Assembly (NCBI GenBank): GCA_023014485.1
Contig: JAJOZX010012301.1
Coordinates: 5,001 to 69,000, forward strand
Direction of reading: 5' to 3'
Origin: Bathynomus jamesi
Lineage: Eukaryota; Arthropoda; Malacostraca; Isopoda; Cirolanidae
DNA: 64,000 nucleotides
In this document: positions 22,662 through 32,849 of the stretch, in pieces
How positions within the stretch are numbered: position 1 is the stretch's first letter
Layout: the number at the start of each line of letters is the position of its first letter
Program-made: the position numbers and the translations under genes
Notes under the pieces: generated by a model
Seen by the model: only the letters and a program-made list of their open reading frames with translations
What the model was told of the DNA's origin: nothing
The model's database searches: none

Positions 22662-22797
22662 CTGCCGGCTGCAGAGTGAATGAACAGGGGTCGCTCTGCG
22701 TTGCCACCACGTTTTGGGCCCAGCAGTAAATAGTACCGTAATCTCTCGCAGTATAGGCCACGTACCGTAATTTTGAAACTGCACCTTGTGACAGAAA
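22662..22797 (-). CDS. Sidestep-like IgSF receptor, exon encoding C-half of an Ig domain
   Basis: A 136-bp exon with acceptor CCGGCATGGCAG and donor GTAATT (22661-22656). It follows the exon at 24302-24456 in phase 0 and gives one base of a Gly codon to the exon at 8640-8745. The peptide reads LSQGAVSKLRYVAYTARDYG then TIYCWAQNVVATQSDPCSF, ending LQPA. YGTIYCWAQN is the F strand with the second conserved Ig cysteine, and the CWA-N-G(or V)-x-QxxPC pattern is typical of the Ig domain before the fibronectin domain in sidestep-type proteins. The exon is intact. Confidence 0.87.
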
Positions 22798-22895
22798 CTG
22801 CCATGCCGGTAAAATAAAAAGAAATACGTAAAATCAACAATTTGCTTTATTTCATTTGCTGGAAATTTAGTCTCGACATTCTTGTTGCAAAATTT

Positions 22896-22897
<2 letters not shown>

Positions 22898-22942
<45 letters not shown>

Positions 22943-22943
22943 A
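22898..22943. repeat. (TC)n(TA)n(CA)n compound microsatellite
   Basis: CTCTCTCT, then ATATATAT, then ACACACAC, directly before an M1 MITE. Confidence 0.85.
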
Positions 22944-23241
22944 ACATTGTCCCATAAGTCTGGTCTCACGGGATATTTTAATTTAAAATAAATTAATTAA
23001 TTTAATTTTTTGTTGAAGGTATAATAACACGCAATGGCTGATATGGAAGAGAGTTACACTCGTGAGGAAAAAGCCTCCGCCTTTTCCTCACGAGTGTTGT
23101 TATACCTGCAACACAAAAAAAAAAAAAAAGGTCCCAAAACAAGACATCAATTTGAACATTTGTTTCAGTTCTAATGCATTAATTTTGTAAATTTATTTTA
23201 AAATAAATTATCCTATGAGACCGGACTTATGGGACACCCTG
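22944..23241. mobile_element. MITE family M1, copy 2
   Basis: The left end is decayed (ATTGTCCCATAAGTCTGG) and the right end good (ACCGGACTTATGGGACACCCTG), inside microsatellites. The hairpin centre GAGGAAAAAGCCTCCGCC and the word ACAAGACATCAATTT are shared with the 8920 and 42258 copies. Confidence 0.8.
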
Positions 23242-23622
23242 TATATATGTATATATATGAGAGAGAGAGAGAAATATATTAGCACCGTTGTAAGAGAAGT
23301 AAATTTTATTATAGGGGAGTAGTATGCCTTTAAGACGTAAATAAAGGCAGAAGAAGAAGTCTGTTAATATTAAGTGCCTCTTTCCACGAACCCCATGAAA
23401 AGTTATGGGCACGGAATGCAAGCAATCAACTTCTTCTTTATGGTGTGGTCGTCACGATTCTCCCAAAGTTCTGGTGAAATTTCATTCGGAACAGCAGCAC
23501 ATATGGGAGGAGGTCATTTTTTGAGCTGTGGACGACGAACGTGTTCCCGAAAGTGCCCAGAGAAGAACTCATAACTTCTTTTCTTTCTTGTTCCCACTTG
23601 GTGGTGGTTTTTAGCAGAGTCG
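23242..23622. other. Intronic stretch without recognised features
   Basis: (TA)n(GA)n at 23242-23275; otherwise nothing recognised. Confidence 0.5.
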
Positions 23623-23740
23623 GGCTACATCGTGGCCACGTCGTAGCACCGCCTCACATTACATCAGCGAGGTTGGACCACATTGGATCAGGATGAGTGA
23701 CCGTCACCTGGGTTCAGATGATATAGCGACCTTCAGTATT
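23623..23740 (+). repeat. 5S-rRNA-derived SINE, 3' truncated
   Basis: GGCTACATCGTGGCCACGTC, then a decayed 5S internal promoter (ATCAGCGAGGTTGG, ATTGGATCAGGATGAGTGACCG), ending at ATGATATAGCGACC. Old and incomplete. Confidence 0.65.
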
Positions 23741-24301
23741 ATTTTGTAGTAATTTTCTTCCTTCAGTGAAGGAGAGGCCATGAAACATGGCCAGTATTTT
23801 CAACATCTCAAATCATTGCCATGACCAAACGCCATGAACTTGAAATGAGAGTCCTTATCGGAAATATCCAGAATACCATGGACCAATGTATCAATCTCTT
23901 TAATTCACGTTAATATTTTTTTTTTTTCCACTGGCAGCTGTAAACAGGATATTCCCAGAGTCACACGACCGTTGTAACCTATTTTATGCAGATAACGGCG
24001 AGTCGTGCTCTTAAGAAATTAACACGTCTTGTTATATATAAAAGTCTTGGCGAAGATATCTTTTTGTATTTGCTCTGCGACCGGTGATAGTTATTTGTTT
24101 GAGGGTAAACTTCTCGTTTAAAAGTCGACGAAAATGCTACAGAACAATCCCGGTCGCAAACCCATGATTGTACGATTGCAATTTAATAGAGACAAATTAC
24201 GAACACTAATGGGGTATGAGGCATCTTTCACAACCTACGAGCCTTCTATTCCTAACGTAATCAACTAGGCCCATTGTATACGAAGAAGAAAGTCGACTTA
24301 C
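23741..24301. other. Intronic stretch downstream of the Ig exon, nothing recognised
   Basis: No gene or repeat identified. Confidence 0.5.
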
Positions 24302-24456
24302 CTCTGATTTCCTGAATCGTGTCGAATCAACGGTATTGTTGAAGAGCCAAAAGAAAGTCACATTCGATGGGTGGGCATCCACGCGACACTCGAGGGTCAA
24401 CACGTCACCCTCGACAGCTATTATCACTTGCCGAGGTTGGGCACACATTGGAGCAT
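24302..24456 (-). CDS. Sidestep-like IgSF receptor, exon encoding N-half of an Ig domain
   Basis: A 155-bp exon with acceptor TTTCATTTTGACAG and donor GTAAGT (24301-24296). Its first two bases complete a Tyr codon left by the exon at 39830-39989, giving LSVQ-Y-APMCAQPRQ; the Y-A-P-x-C start is characteristic of this Ig domain in sidestep-type proteins. GDVLTLECRVDAHP carries the first Ig cysteine and the FFWLFNNT stretch the core tryptophan. It ends on a complete codon (SE) and continues at 22797, so the domain is split by a 1.5-kb intron. It is an extracellular receptor domain, not an enzyme. The exon is intact. Confidence 0.88.
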
Positions 24457-24497
24457 CTGTCAAAATGAAAAAATATATATATTATATACGAGTATAA

Positions 24498-24832
24498 CTT
24501 TGGTTTTGCTTCCGCCCGAATGGTTCATTCTGACGAAGCTTATCACCCCACCTTAGACCTACTGTTTAACGTGGAATCCGAACCACGCCTCACCACGGAC
24601 GGTCAAAAATTACAGTCCTCGTCCGGACTCGATCTCACGACCTCCCGATCAGCAGCCCAGCATCTTAACAACTAGGTTACCCAGGGTACCCATTTATCTA
24701 CCAACCAATTTTTATTATGTGGAAAGATGAACAGCTGGATTTTGCTGCGTGCCGCCTGCCGCCACCAGGTTTCGATCTGGGGGCCGATGGGTTCGTAGTC
24801 AGCGATGCTAACCACTACACCACCGAGGCGCA
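24498..24832 (-). repeat. tRNA-derived dimeric SINE, long form
   Basis: Minus-oriented and nearly complete: head GTGCGCCTCGGTGGTGTAGT with both promoter boxes (B box region altered to CCCCCAGATCGAAACC), the linker, a second tRNA-like unit that keeps its B box (GAGATCGAGTCCGGACGAGG), then ACCGTCCGTGG, the shared module and the tail. The approximately 45-bp segment missing from short forms is present here. Confidence 0.85.
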
Positions 24833-24875
24833 CTTTTTTTCACTGGCAGCTGTAAGCAGCTGTATTCCCAGTCAC

Positions 24876-24906
<31 letters not shown>

Positions 24907-25422
24907 CAGTGGTGTAGTGCTGTGGGAACGCGTGGGAACGGCGTTCCCTCACTATTTCAAATAAATCCGAACTTACAAATCTCTAACGTCATGAAATTTT
25001 AATTCCCACCCCTAGAAGAAATATGAGAAAGAATCATTAACTGTTTCATTTCTTTTAGCTTCGACTGAGGCAATGCTAGCCTATAAAGATCTGGTGAAAC
25101 AGTCACCACGGCGTACCAGTTGTTAACTTTTTTTTAGTTAATCATTCCAGTTGTTAGCTATTTTTATTGATCGTACTGGATGTCGTATATCTAATGACAC
25201 TGGAAATACTGCATCTTCAACCTTGGAATATATCCTAATATCCGGTGCATATGACCTCAAAATATTCCTGAAATTGGTCAGATTTCAAAAGATTTCCCGG
25301 GGAGCTTACAGTGCCCCCGGACCCCCAGCTGTATGGGCTCGCCGCGCTCGCCATTGTCTCCCCCGCATCTGAGTAACACTTTCAAAATGCGTTCCCTCAC
25401 TTCTTTATTTAGCACTACACCA

Positions 25423-25425
<3 letters not shown>
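24907..25425. mobile_element. Non-autonomous hAT-like element in (TA)n
   Basis: Ends CAGTGGTGTAGTGCT and inverted AGCACTACACCACTG form a 15-bp terminal inverted repeat. Both flanks are TATATATA, so an 8-bp duplication cannot be told from the microsatellite. The subterminal word GTTCCCTCACT occurs near both ends. Confidence 0.7.
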
Positions 25426-25472
<47 letters not shown>

Positions 25473-25514
25473 ATGTGTGTGTGTGTGTGGAGAGAGAGAG
25501 AGAGAGAGAGAGAC
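25426..25514. repeat. (TA)n(GT)n(GA)n compound microsatellite
   Basis: Three dinucleotide tracts in a row: TA, GT with one A interruption, then GA. Confidence 0.93.
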
Positions 25515-26041
25515 TTCTGACAGAATTCATCCAGACATGAAATGAAGGTAATTCACAATTTAATTTTATATTTCACAAAACGCACAATTACATAACATCC
25601 ATTTAAATGCAAATTTATTTAAATTCTCTTCTACACTCGCCATTAAGAATTACCTATTTTTGTTTTTTCTGTTTTGTTTTGTTTGGTGAGGTACTTGGGG
25701 CCTTCCAATGCCCCTTTTTTTTCGCAGTTTAGCTCTTTTTCTTGTATTTTTTTTACCCGAGAGAGAATTGCGGTTTCTTTATGGAAAAAATTATTTTTAA
25801 TGTAGACAATGAGTTTGCTTCATAATAAATCTCTGAGAAAAGTAGAAAATAGGCACTCCTCCGAATATACTTTGTGTGTGTGTGTGTGTGTGTGTGATTA
25901 ATATTATTTAATAATTACAAAAAATCGATAACGGAATGATACTGAAAATTTTGAGTTTGTCAGGTTTTCTCATTCATACTAATTAAGTTTGTGTGAATGA
26001 ATGAATAACCTTCTCATTCTTTGTGAAGTTCAGCAACATTC
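25515..26041. other. Intronic stretch, (GT)n at 25872-25897
   Basis: Nothing else recognised. Confidence 0.5.
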
Positions 26042-26190
26042 GGTCTGGAGAGTAGCTGGATGGGGGACCGTCCTCTACGTCCAGATTATGTAGCGGCCCG
26101 TGGTTCGGATCCACGTAAAGCTGTAGGTTCTCCGCGTCATATGACCTAAGATACTGTAAAGTGAGTTAAACAACCACATTAAACATTCTT
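26042..26190 (+). repeat. 5S-rRNA-derived SINE, 5' truncated
   Basis: It starts inside the 5S C box (GAGTAGCTGGATGGGGGACC). The core CGTGGTTCGGATCCACGTAA and the body AGCTGTAGGTTCTCCGCGTC follow, with the tail GTTAAACAACCACATT. Confidence 0.8.
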
Positions 26191-26784
26191 TGTGATGAAC
26201 AAGTTTGTGATGGTGGATTTACGAAATTTTTTCATATATCGTTTTATGTCTACTTATTTATCTATCTGTCTGTCTGTCTGTCTCTTATGAAACGGGGAAC
26301 AATTTCGAATCTTTCGGAAATGGGAATGGTAATGGTGAGTACTTCAGCGTGTACTGATGCGCGTCTGTTAATGTGCACGAGTAGGTAATTGTGTGCACCT
26401 TTATCTTACCCAAATTCATCCTAATAAAATACACACGTAAGTGCTTTTTTTTTTATTTAAGAAGGTTGGGAGGGGGTCTAACCCGGCTAATCCCCATCGT
26501 AATATATATCGTAACATAACGATACTTCATCCGCCTCGAAAAGAACGATTAAATTCAATTAATCTAAAAAAAAAAAAATTAATCAACAATATGAAGAGTT
26601 AATAAATAATTAAAAATCAGTTGAAGAGGATTCACGTTCATAAATGTTGAAAACTTCTAAAATATTTGAGTCAGTGAAGAAAACTTAGTTAAAATACTAA
26701 AAAACCTTTTAGTCGCGGCTAACTTCAATTAACTGATACAGTTAAAAGTTTGGTCGAGAATGAATGAATGAATGAATGAATGAG
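26191..26784. other. Intronic stretch without recognised features
   Basis: Short (GTCT)n near 26268-26283 and (GAAT)n near 26758-26784; otherwise nothing recognised. Confidence 0.5.
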
Positions 26785-26990
26785 AGAGAGAAAAGTAAAT
26801 AGACACCATGATTGTTTTCAAGAATGAATGACAAAGCTCATCTCTGGAATGTCCGAACGAACGTGTGTCAGTTTTACATAATGCATAAGAAACACACTGG
26901 ACCTTGATTTCGGCTCTTCTCCTTCTCCTATGGGAGGGGGGGGGGGCATTTTTGAGTGCGTTCGCCCTTGGCCCCTCCTTCCTGCATATA
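26785..26990 (+). mobile_element. MITE M2 fragment fused to a LINE-B 3' tail
   Basis: AAAGTAAATAGACACCATGA and ATGACAAAGCTCATCTCTGG match M2 up to 26897. Directly after, CTGGACCTTGATTTCGGCTC to CCTCCTTCCTGCATATAAAA is the LINE-B tail. The LINE tail seems to have inserted into, and replaced the end of, the MITE. Confidence 0.6.
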
Positions 26991-27492
26991 AAAATAGATT
27001 TATTGAATAAATTATTGAGTAAATAAATATATTAATTATTAACTTCCACAGAATCGTAAAACAGTAAACTGGGCCTCCCATTCAACCACTTACCAAACCC
27101 AGTATCGCTTGACTTCGCCGATCTAACAAGAAACGGTTTGAAGACGTTGGTAAGCTATTTATGTTCCCGAAACCACACAACGAGGGTTCGAGCACCAACA
27201 GCTCCAAGCAAGTTCACAACGCTATAGCATTCTCTCTTAACATCTACATTTTTTTATCATTTTCCTTATTTTACATTACCACTTTGTTTGACTTCATTTT
27301 TCAAGTTTGTACATAAACAACAGTAATACACGCTTGTTACCACAGTATATGACGCTTTATATTTTTCTTCTTAAGTTATGTCTCAAATTATGGAAATGGT
27401 CTCAGAAAACGGCCACAAGGAACTCCACTATAATACAAAAATCTAATAAGCATCAAATTTGTTTTATGATATATATATATACATATGTGTGT

Positions 27493-27525
<33 letters not shown>
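26991..27525. other. Intronic stretch, (TA)n(CA)n at 27468-27525
   Basis: Nothing else recognised. Confidence 0.5.
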
Positions 27526-27941
27526 GGGTGCGGCATAAGTCGCTTTACCGTGAACAATGAAATCACTTTGCTAAGAATAATATTTATTTATTACAGAAAT
27601 TGTCCATCACGTTCAATACACACGTTACATCTTTGAACCACTTAACAATTATACTCCACATTGAATAATCACACCACTGATTATTCAATGTGGGGGTACA
27701 ATCAGAGAGAGAGTCTACGGCCAGAAACCTCGGAACTTCAATCACATGAAGACTGATACGCCAACAGTTCGAGACGTTGAATAATAACAAAGAACTGTGT
27801 CGTGCTATTTGTTGTTCAGTGGTTCAAAGATGTAATGTGTGTATTGAACATGGAGGACACTTTCAACAATTTCTTTAATAAATAATAAATATTTTTCGCA
27901 AGGTGATTTAATTATTATCGGTAAAGCGACTTACGCCGCAC

Positions 27942-27942
<1 letters not shown>
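27526..27942. mobile_element. Tc1/mariner-derived MITE M7 (GGGTGCGGCATAAGTCGCTT ends)
   Basis: The ends are TA, GGGTGCGGCATAAGTCGC, and inverted GCGACTTACGCCGCACC, both in TA tracts. The 85-bp inner arms carry the last codons of a transposase (VVQRCNVCIEHGGHF on the plus strand near 27815-27860, with a decayed mirror copy near 27600-27660), so the MITE is two transposase 3' ends joined head to head. Confidence 0.72.
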
Positions 27943-28009
<67 letters not shown>

Positions 28010-28012
28010 TGG
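27943..28012. repeat. (TA)n microsatellite
   Basis: About 68 bp of TA repeats between M7 and a LINE-A tail. Confidence 0.95.
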
Positions 28013-28400
28013 AAAGGAGGAGAGAAAGATACACCATTATTTACACTTGAAAAATAATGGAGAAACTAGTCCCAAATCTTACTCTGAACCCTGTAACTCG
28101 CCAAACAACGGTGGAAAGTAGAAAAGGAAGACTGTGTCGTGTTCCCAAATTAAAGGCTAGACAGGTAACATCCTTAACCCTGAAAGAAAATGGTTTTGTT
28201 GTGAGAGGACCAAAACTGTTTAATCAGCTGCCCAGAGACAAAAGGAACACGAGTGGTGTTGCGGTGGACATCTTTAAAAGAAGGTTAGAAGCCTGGCTCA
28301 GAACAATCCCCGATGAGCCGGGCGTACCTGGCTATGTGAGGTGGAGAATACAAGAAACCAACTCACTACTTCACCAGGCCAACTCGAAAGGTAAGGTGTG
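28013..28400 (+). pseudogene. LINE-A 3' fragment (ORF2 C-terminus)
   Basis: It begins at GGAAAGGAGGAGAGAAAGAT, equivalent to the LERRRER motif. An open frame from 28057 then reads MEKLVPNLTLNPVTRQTT, GRLCRVPKLKARQVTSL and FKRRLEAWLRTIPDEPGVPG. It is closely similar to the end of LINE-A copy 1 (14180-14719) and 5' truncated right at the (TA)n tract. The 5'-truncated form indicates retrotransposition; the partial frame is not functional. Confidence 0.82.
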
Positions 28401-28446
28401 TGCATGTGTGTTTAAATACATATATATATATATATATTTTTTTTTT

Positions 28447-28661
28447 AATTGGGGTTGTTTAACCTCCTTCGCAACATCTAAGGTCATATGACGGAGGGGG
28501 CCTACAGCTTTACGTGGGATCCGAACCACGTCCGAACCACGGGTAGCTTCATAATCTGGGCGCGGAGGACGGTCTCCCATCCAACTACTACCCAGACCCA
28601 ATATCGCTTAACTTCGCTGATCTTCGGGAAGCGGTGTTACGACATCGGCCACGACGTAGCC
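28447..28661 (-). repeat. 5S-rRNA-derived SINE, full length
   Basis: On the minus strand: GGCTACGTCGTGGCCGATGT, a 5S-like promoter (ATCAGCGAAGTTAAGCGATA ... GTAGTTGGATGGGAGACCG), CGCCCAGATTATG, a duplicated CGTGGTTCGGA piece, and the tail TTGCGAAGGAGGTTAAACAA. Compared with 5S rRNA, the A box (GAAGTTAAGC), intermediate element and C box are well kept and the outer stem is lost. Confidence 0.9.
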
Positions 28662-28679
28662 TATATATATATATAGTAC

Positions 28680-29400
28680 AAACTGTTATTTACTTTTTTA
28701 CAGTAATTTACATGTTGTACTTTTACGCAAAGAATATTTACTTTAACAATAAATAAAAATCTAGGATTAATGTACATTACTATTTTTTATTCATTTCTCA
28801 TGTGTAATCCAGGATTAAAGACATTACTTATGATTGTTAGCTCTCCTGTATAATATTGATTTCTTTGCATGGTATTGGTATAATCCCCTCAATAATGACC
28901 TTGCTTTTGTCATATCGATAATAAGTTAAGATAAATAAGTATTATTAATAGTTAAAGTATGTATTAATTTATTTATTATTAATTAATAATAACTATAGGC
29001 TTTATTTTTAATAAGAGCCCAGTAAAGCCTAAAGCTTAAGGGCTAAATTAAATAAAATAAATAGTAAAAAATGAAGCAACTATTTACATTTTCTTGTATT
29101 TTTTTTTTAAGATAGTCCCGCAGGATTGTTTTAGTGTATGCGAGGTAATTGGACTAAAATTCTGTCCTTTTGGGCGAGGAGTCCGTTGTCCCTGCTTCTC
29201 GTATGAGTGGTCAGTATTGTCGGGAAAAGTGGATCATGATTTTATCTTTTGGGGGGTGAAAATTTATAAGAAACATTACCTCAATTACCACGAACTGTAA
29301 ACATTAACTGTACAGTAAAGGTACGTCAAGCTCCGACCAAACGTATACATTACAATAATTACAGTATTGTAATAAAGTTTTCAGAATAAGTGAGTTACTT
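28680..29400. other. Intronic stretch without recognised features
   Basis: AT-rich; nothing recognised. Confidence 0.5.
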
Positions 29401-29603
29401 GTGGCCACGTCGCAACACTGCTTCCAGTCAGATCAGCGAAGTTAAGCGACGATGGGTCTCGGTAGTAGTTGGATGACCGTTCTCCTCGTTTCAACGATGT
29501 GGTGACCCTTATAAGTTCGAATACCACGTAAAGCTGAAGGTTCCTTCCGTCACGTGACCTTCTTAGCTCTTACAAACGAGGTTAAACAGCCCCAAGCATT
29601 ATT
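29401..29603 (+). repeat. 5S-rRNA-derived SINE, decayed
   Basis: GTGGCCACGTCGCAACACTG, ATCAGCGAAGTTAAGCGACG, GTAGTAGTTGGATGACCG, a variant core (AAGTTCGAATACCACGTAAA) and the tail GAGGTTAAACAGCCCC. Confidence 0.83.
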
Positions 29604-29667
29604 GCTGTTAGTCAGAATAATCAGCAAGCAATCCGATCCCAAAACTTAAGCTTAACAAATTGTAATA

Positions 29668-29809
29668 CAGGGTGTTTCAAAAGTCAGGAATCAGGAAATA
29701 TCTTTGTTTCAAAAGTCAGGAATCAGGAAATCTGTTTCAAAAGTCAGGAATCAGGAAATATATGTATATATATTTTTTTCCTATGATTCCTGACTTTTGA
29801 AACACCCTG
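29668..29809. mobile_element. Short MITE with triplicated left end
   Basis: CAGGGTGTTTCAAAAGTCAG opens at 29668. The word GTTTCAAAAGTCAGGAATCA occurs three times in tandem up to 29757, and one inverted copy plus CACCCTG closes the element at 29809. TA borders on both sides. Confidence 0.75.
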
Positions 29810-29996
29810 TATATTATTTAAAAACTTCACAAATATGCAGCAATGAGAATGGTACAGTAATTTAAAACCCCCCCCGGTGTTTCTTACTGATAAATAGTGG
29901 TAAAAATCATGGAATTTCATGCCAGAGCTTTTTTTATTTTTAGTTAAAGGTATTTTTCTTAAAAATTCCACAAAATGATAACTGTGATCCTCCTCC

Positions 29997-30147
29997 TTAA
30001 CGCGGAATCTGAATAACTATCTAAGGGTCGCTACATCATCTAAATGAGAGAAGTTCACCCATACAACTATTGAACAAACCTAACGCCGCTTAACTTCGCT
30101 GATCTTACGGAAAGCGGTGGTGTAGCGATATGGACACGGCGTAGCCA
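29997..30147 (-). repeat. 5S-rRNA-derived SINE, old
   Basis: Minus-strand GGCTACGCCGTGTCCATATC, ATCAGCGAAGTTAAGCGGCG, decayed C box and GATGTAGCGACC. The tail is lost. Confidence 0.78.
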
Positions 30148-30446
30148 CAAAGTGTTCGAAAGATAAAAAAAATTATATTGTCATTTCGACCATCTTCTAG
30201 AAAGTCCATAAGTAGATTATTCCGCCTTTGATCCGTATGTTTGTGTTCTACCTTACGAAACCGAGACAATCTTTAGGATACACACACAGCTCATCGCGAT
30301 ACAAATTTGCGTGTAACGACATTAACGGTGTCATCGAAGATTGACTCATTTTTTCTAATGAAAAATCATTAAATATGGATGTAATAAAGGTAGGTACATT
30401 ACGTTAGGTTAAATGTCGCCATCCACAATTGAAGGGACTACGACAT

Positions 30447-30622
30447 ATATACGTCGTAACAATGCTTCCAGTTAAATCAGCGAAGTTAAGCGACATTGGG
30501 TCAGGGTATTAGTTGCATTGGGAACCCTCCTTTGTATTTACATGATGCAGCGATCCGTGGTTCGGATCCCAAGTAAAGCTGTAGGTTCCCTCATTCATAT
30601 AAGGCGGTTAAACAACCCCAAA
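30447..30622 (+). repeat. 5S-rRNA-derived SINE, internally shortened
   Basis: ACGTCGTAACAATGCTTCCA, AATCAGCGAAGTTAAGCGAC, core CGTGGTTCGGATCCCAAGTA, tail GGCGGTTAAACAACCCC. Part of the body between core and tail is missing. Confidence 0.82.
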
Positions 30623-30629
30623 AACACAC

Positions 30630-30994
30630 GCACACACACAACTGAAAATGTAGCGGTTTCGTGTGTGTGTGTGTGTGTGTGTGTAAGCGCGCGCGCGCAG
30701 GCAACTGGCATAAGTGAGATAGAGTGTGTGATTAATTCAGAGATGTAATAGTGGGGTAATTATTTTTTTTTTTTGGTGAGGCAACACTTTTGGCCACTCG
30801 AAACACTAAAATATTCATATAAAAAATCTAGAAACACTTCTATTTAAAAAAAAATATATGTTGGTCCAGCTTTAGGTTATGCTAGGCCACATTAGGTTAG
30901 GTTAAATTTATTGCGTTTTTAGATTCGGTATATATCATGATACACAATCGAAAGTGTGAAATATCGCGATTTTGTAGGGTAGCTAAAAAGGTGT

Positions 30995-31039
<45 letters not shown>

Positions 31040-31455
31040 AAATTTAAAATATTTCCCAAGAATCTCAATTTTTGGGTAATTTTAAACCAAAATATGGTCT
31101 TTGTAGTCATTTGACAAAGGCGGATTTTCATTTTCAGCCGAACTGGAAAAAAGAGAGGAATCAATAATACTTGAATATTTTTATGTATATACGGATGGAG
31201 CGCGCGTTTGCGTCAGATAAATTTTACCTCCTTCAACGGCTAGAGGTCTCATCCATAACACCGCATAAAATCGTCTGGCATGAGTTGGAAATAAAATGGA
31301 TACAGTAGGGTGACTGTATGACGATAGAATCAAAGGATGAACGGGTGTAATACATAAATTTTGTTGTTGTCTTGTTTTTCTTCTTCTCTTTTGACATCTG
31401 TTGTCTATTAGTTTAAATAGGAAATTATGCCGAGATTACGTCATTTTCTTAAGAA
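30630..31455. other. Intronic stretch with microsatellites
   Basis: (CA)n 30628-30642, (GT)n(GC)n 30660-30704 and (GT)n 30993-31038. No gene recognised. Confidence 0.6.
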
Positions 31456-31515
31456 TTTTTGGGGTTAGGTTAGGTTAGATTAGATTAGGTTAGGTTAGAT
31501 TAGATTAAGGTTAGC
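31456..31515. repeat. TTAGG-like degenerate repeat
   Basis: Tandem GGTTA/GATTA pentamers, the arthropod telomere-type unit TTAGG in decayed form. Scattered single units occur near 30893 and 32103. This is an internal, non-telomeric stretch. Confidence 0.6.
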
Positions 31516-31990
31516 ATAAGTTTCGTTTAGGTAAGCATAGACTAGCACAAGTTTAGTTTGATTAACATAGGTTATATTAACGCACGTAAAGTTATTAGGT
31601 ATATCACTAAAATTCCCCCCGTCGCGTCGTCGGGAATTTTTGCTCCCCATCAATTAACAAAAAAAAAAAATTAAAAACGCAACCAACGAACAAAACCGCT
31701 TTGACCCTTTTTTACGATGTTTTAATAATCGAGTGAGTCAGAATTCGTCGAAACCGGTGTTAACCTTATAATTCAATTTAAATCATAATGACACCAAAAT
31801 AATACTGAATGTTAATATAACATCTCACGAACCAAATTAGAATTAATCATGTTTATTTTTGAGTGTTTCTCATTATTCAAATCCACGATTAACAGTTAAA
31901 AACTACCTTTTCAAAGTTTAGTTGGTTGATCATCAATATTTAAACTACAAATCCTCCTTAAATAAACTTTAATTTTTCATTTATTATTAA
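31516..31990. other. Intronic stretch without recognised features
   Basis: AT-rich; nothing recognised. Confidence 0.5.
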
Positions 31991-31991
31991 C

Positions 31992-32200
31992 TAGCGGAGC
32001 GACCCGGCATTGCCGGGGTGGATGTTGAACGCCATGTGTGTATATATATATATATATGTCCCAGTTAGGTCAACTGAATGCCAGGGTAGGTTAATTGTAC
32101 GCCCTTGACGATTGGTTAGGTTAAGTCGTGATATTTTCGTTAAACGTTAGCTTTAACGAAAATATCACGATTCAACCTAACCCCATTTTTCACGTGGATA
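31992..32200. mobile_element. Unclassified repeat with 'CTAGCGGAGCGACCCGGC' start
   Basis: It opens with AGCGGAGCGACCCGGCATTG, holding the self-complementary CCCGGCATTGCCGGG. A foldback follows of GGTTAGGTTAAGTCGTGATA / TATCACGATTCAACCTAACC. The same foldback words occur near 34035 and 41640-42000. Superfamily unknown. Confidence 0.45.
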
Positions 32201-32222
32201 CCTTCATAATGACCCTCCACTA

Positions 32223-32654
32223 GGGTGACAATAAAATCGAAAGTTGGAGTTTTTTATTGGCCATTTGTTCAATGCTGCTACTACATGAGAAAACAATGTA
32301 CTGTAAATATTAGGTCATTCAGATAATATTTAAGGGTGTCTCAAGTGAGGTAAATAATTCTCCTTATAACACAAATTAATTGTTCATTACCTAGTAAAAA
32401 TAAATTAATATTTTTTTAATTAATGTAAATAAACGTTAGTTTTAGTTCATAAAATTTAAGTGCAGGCGTACTCCAATCGTAATAAGTAATTAAAAAAAAT
32501 ATTAATGAATAAGGAGAATTATTTACCTCACTTGAGACACCCTTAAATATTATCTGAATGACCTAATATTTACAGTACATTGTTTTCTCATGTAGTAGCA
32601 GCAGTGAACAAATGGCCAATAAAAAACTCCAACTTTCGATTTTTATTGTCACCC
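32223..32654. mobile_element. Young-looking MITE with about 145-bp nearly identical inverted arms
   Basis: TA, GGGTGACAATAAAATCGAAA at 32223, and its inverse ending at 32654 before TA. The arms contain GTAAATATTAGGTCATTCAG and GGGTGTCTCAAGTGAGGTAA, and I counted only isolated mismatches. The 140-bp centre is AT-rich. TA targets suggest a mariner-type source. Confidence 0.82.
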
Positions 32655-32669
32655 TACCCTCCACCCTAC

Positions 32670-32826
32670 CTGTACCCCGGGTAAAGCCAGTCCCAATGTT
32701 GCCATGTCGTTTATTTACGCACTTTCTGTACTTTAGAAGTACTTGCAGAGTACCAAATTATCCCATTGAAAAAGCCAAATTAGCCCAATGGGGTAATTTA
32801 CCCATAGTTTGGGAACCACTGTTCTA
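32670..32826 (-). mobile_element. Partial hAT-like end
   Basis: Minus-strand CAGTGGTTCCCAAACTATGG is a typical hAT terminus. The other end is not visible. Confidence 0.45.
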
Positions 32827-32849
32827 GAAGTCGTAAGTAAAATGCCCGC

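Noticed and set aside
31456..31515. Telomere array
   Set aside because: Only about ten decayed GGTTA/GATTA units inside an ordinary intron, with unique sequence on both sides.
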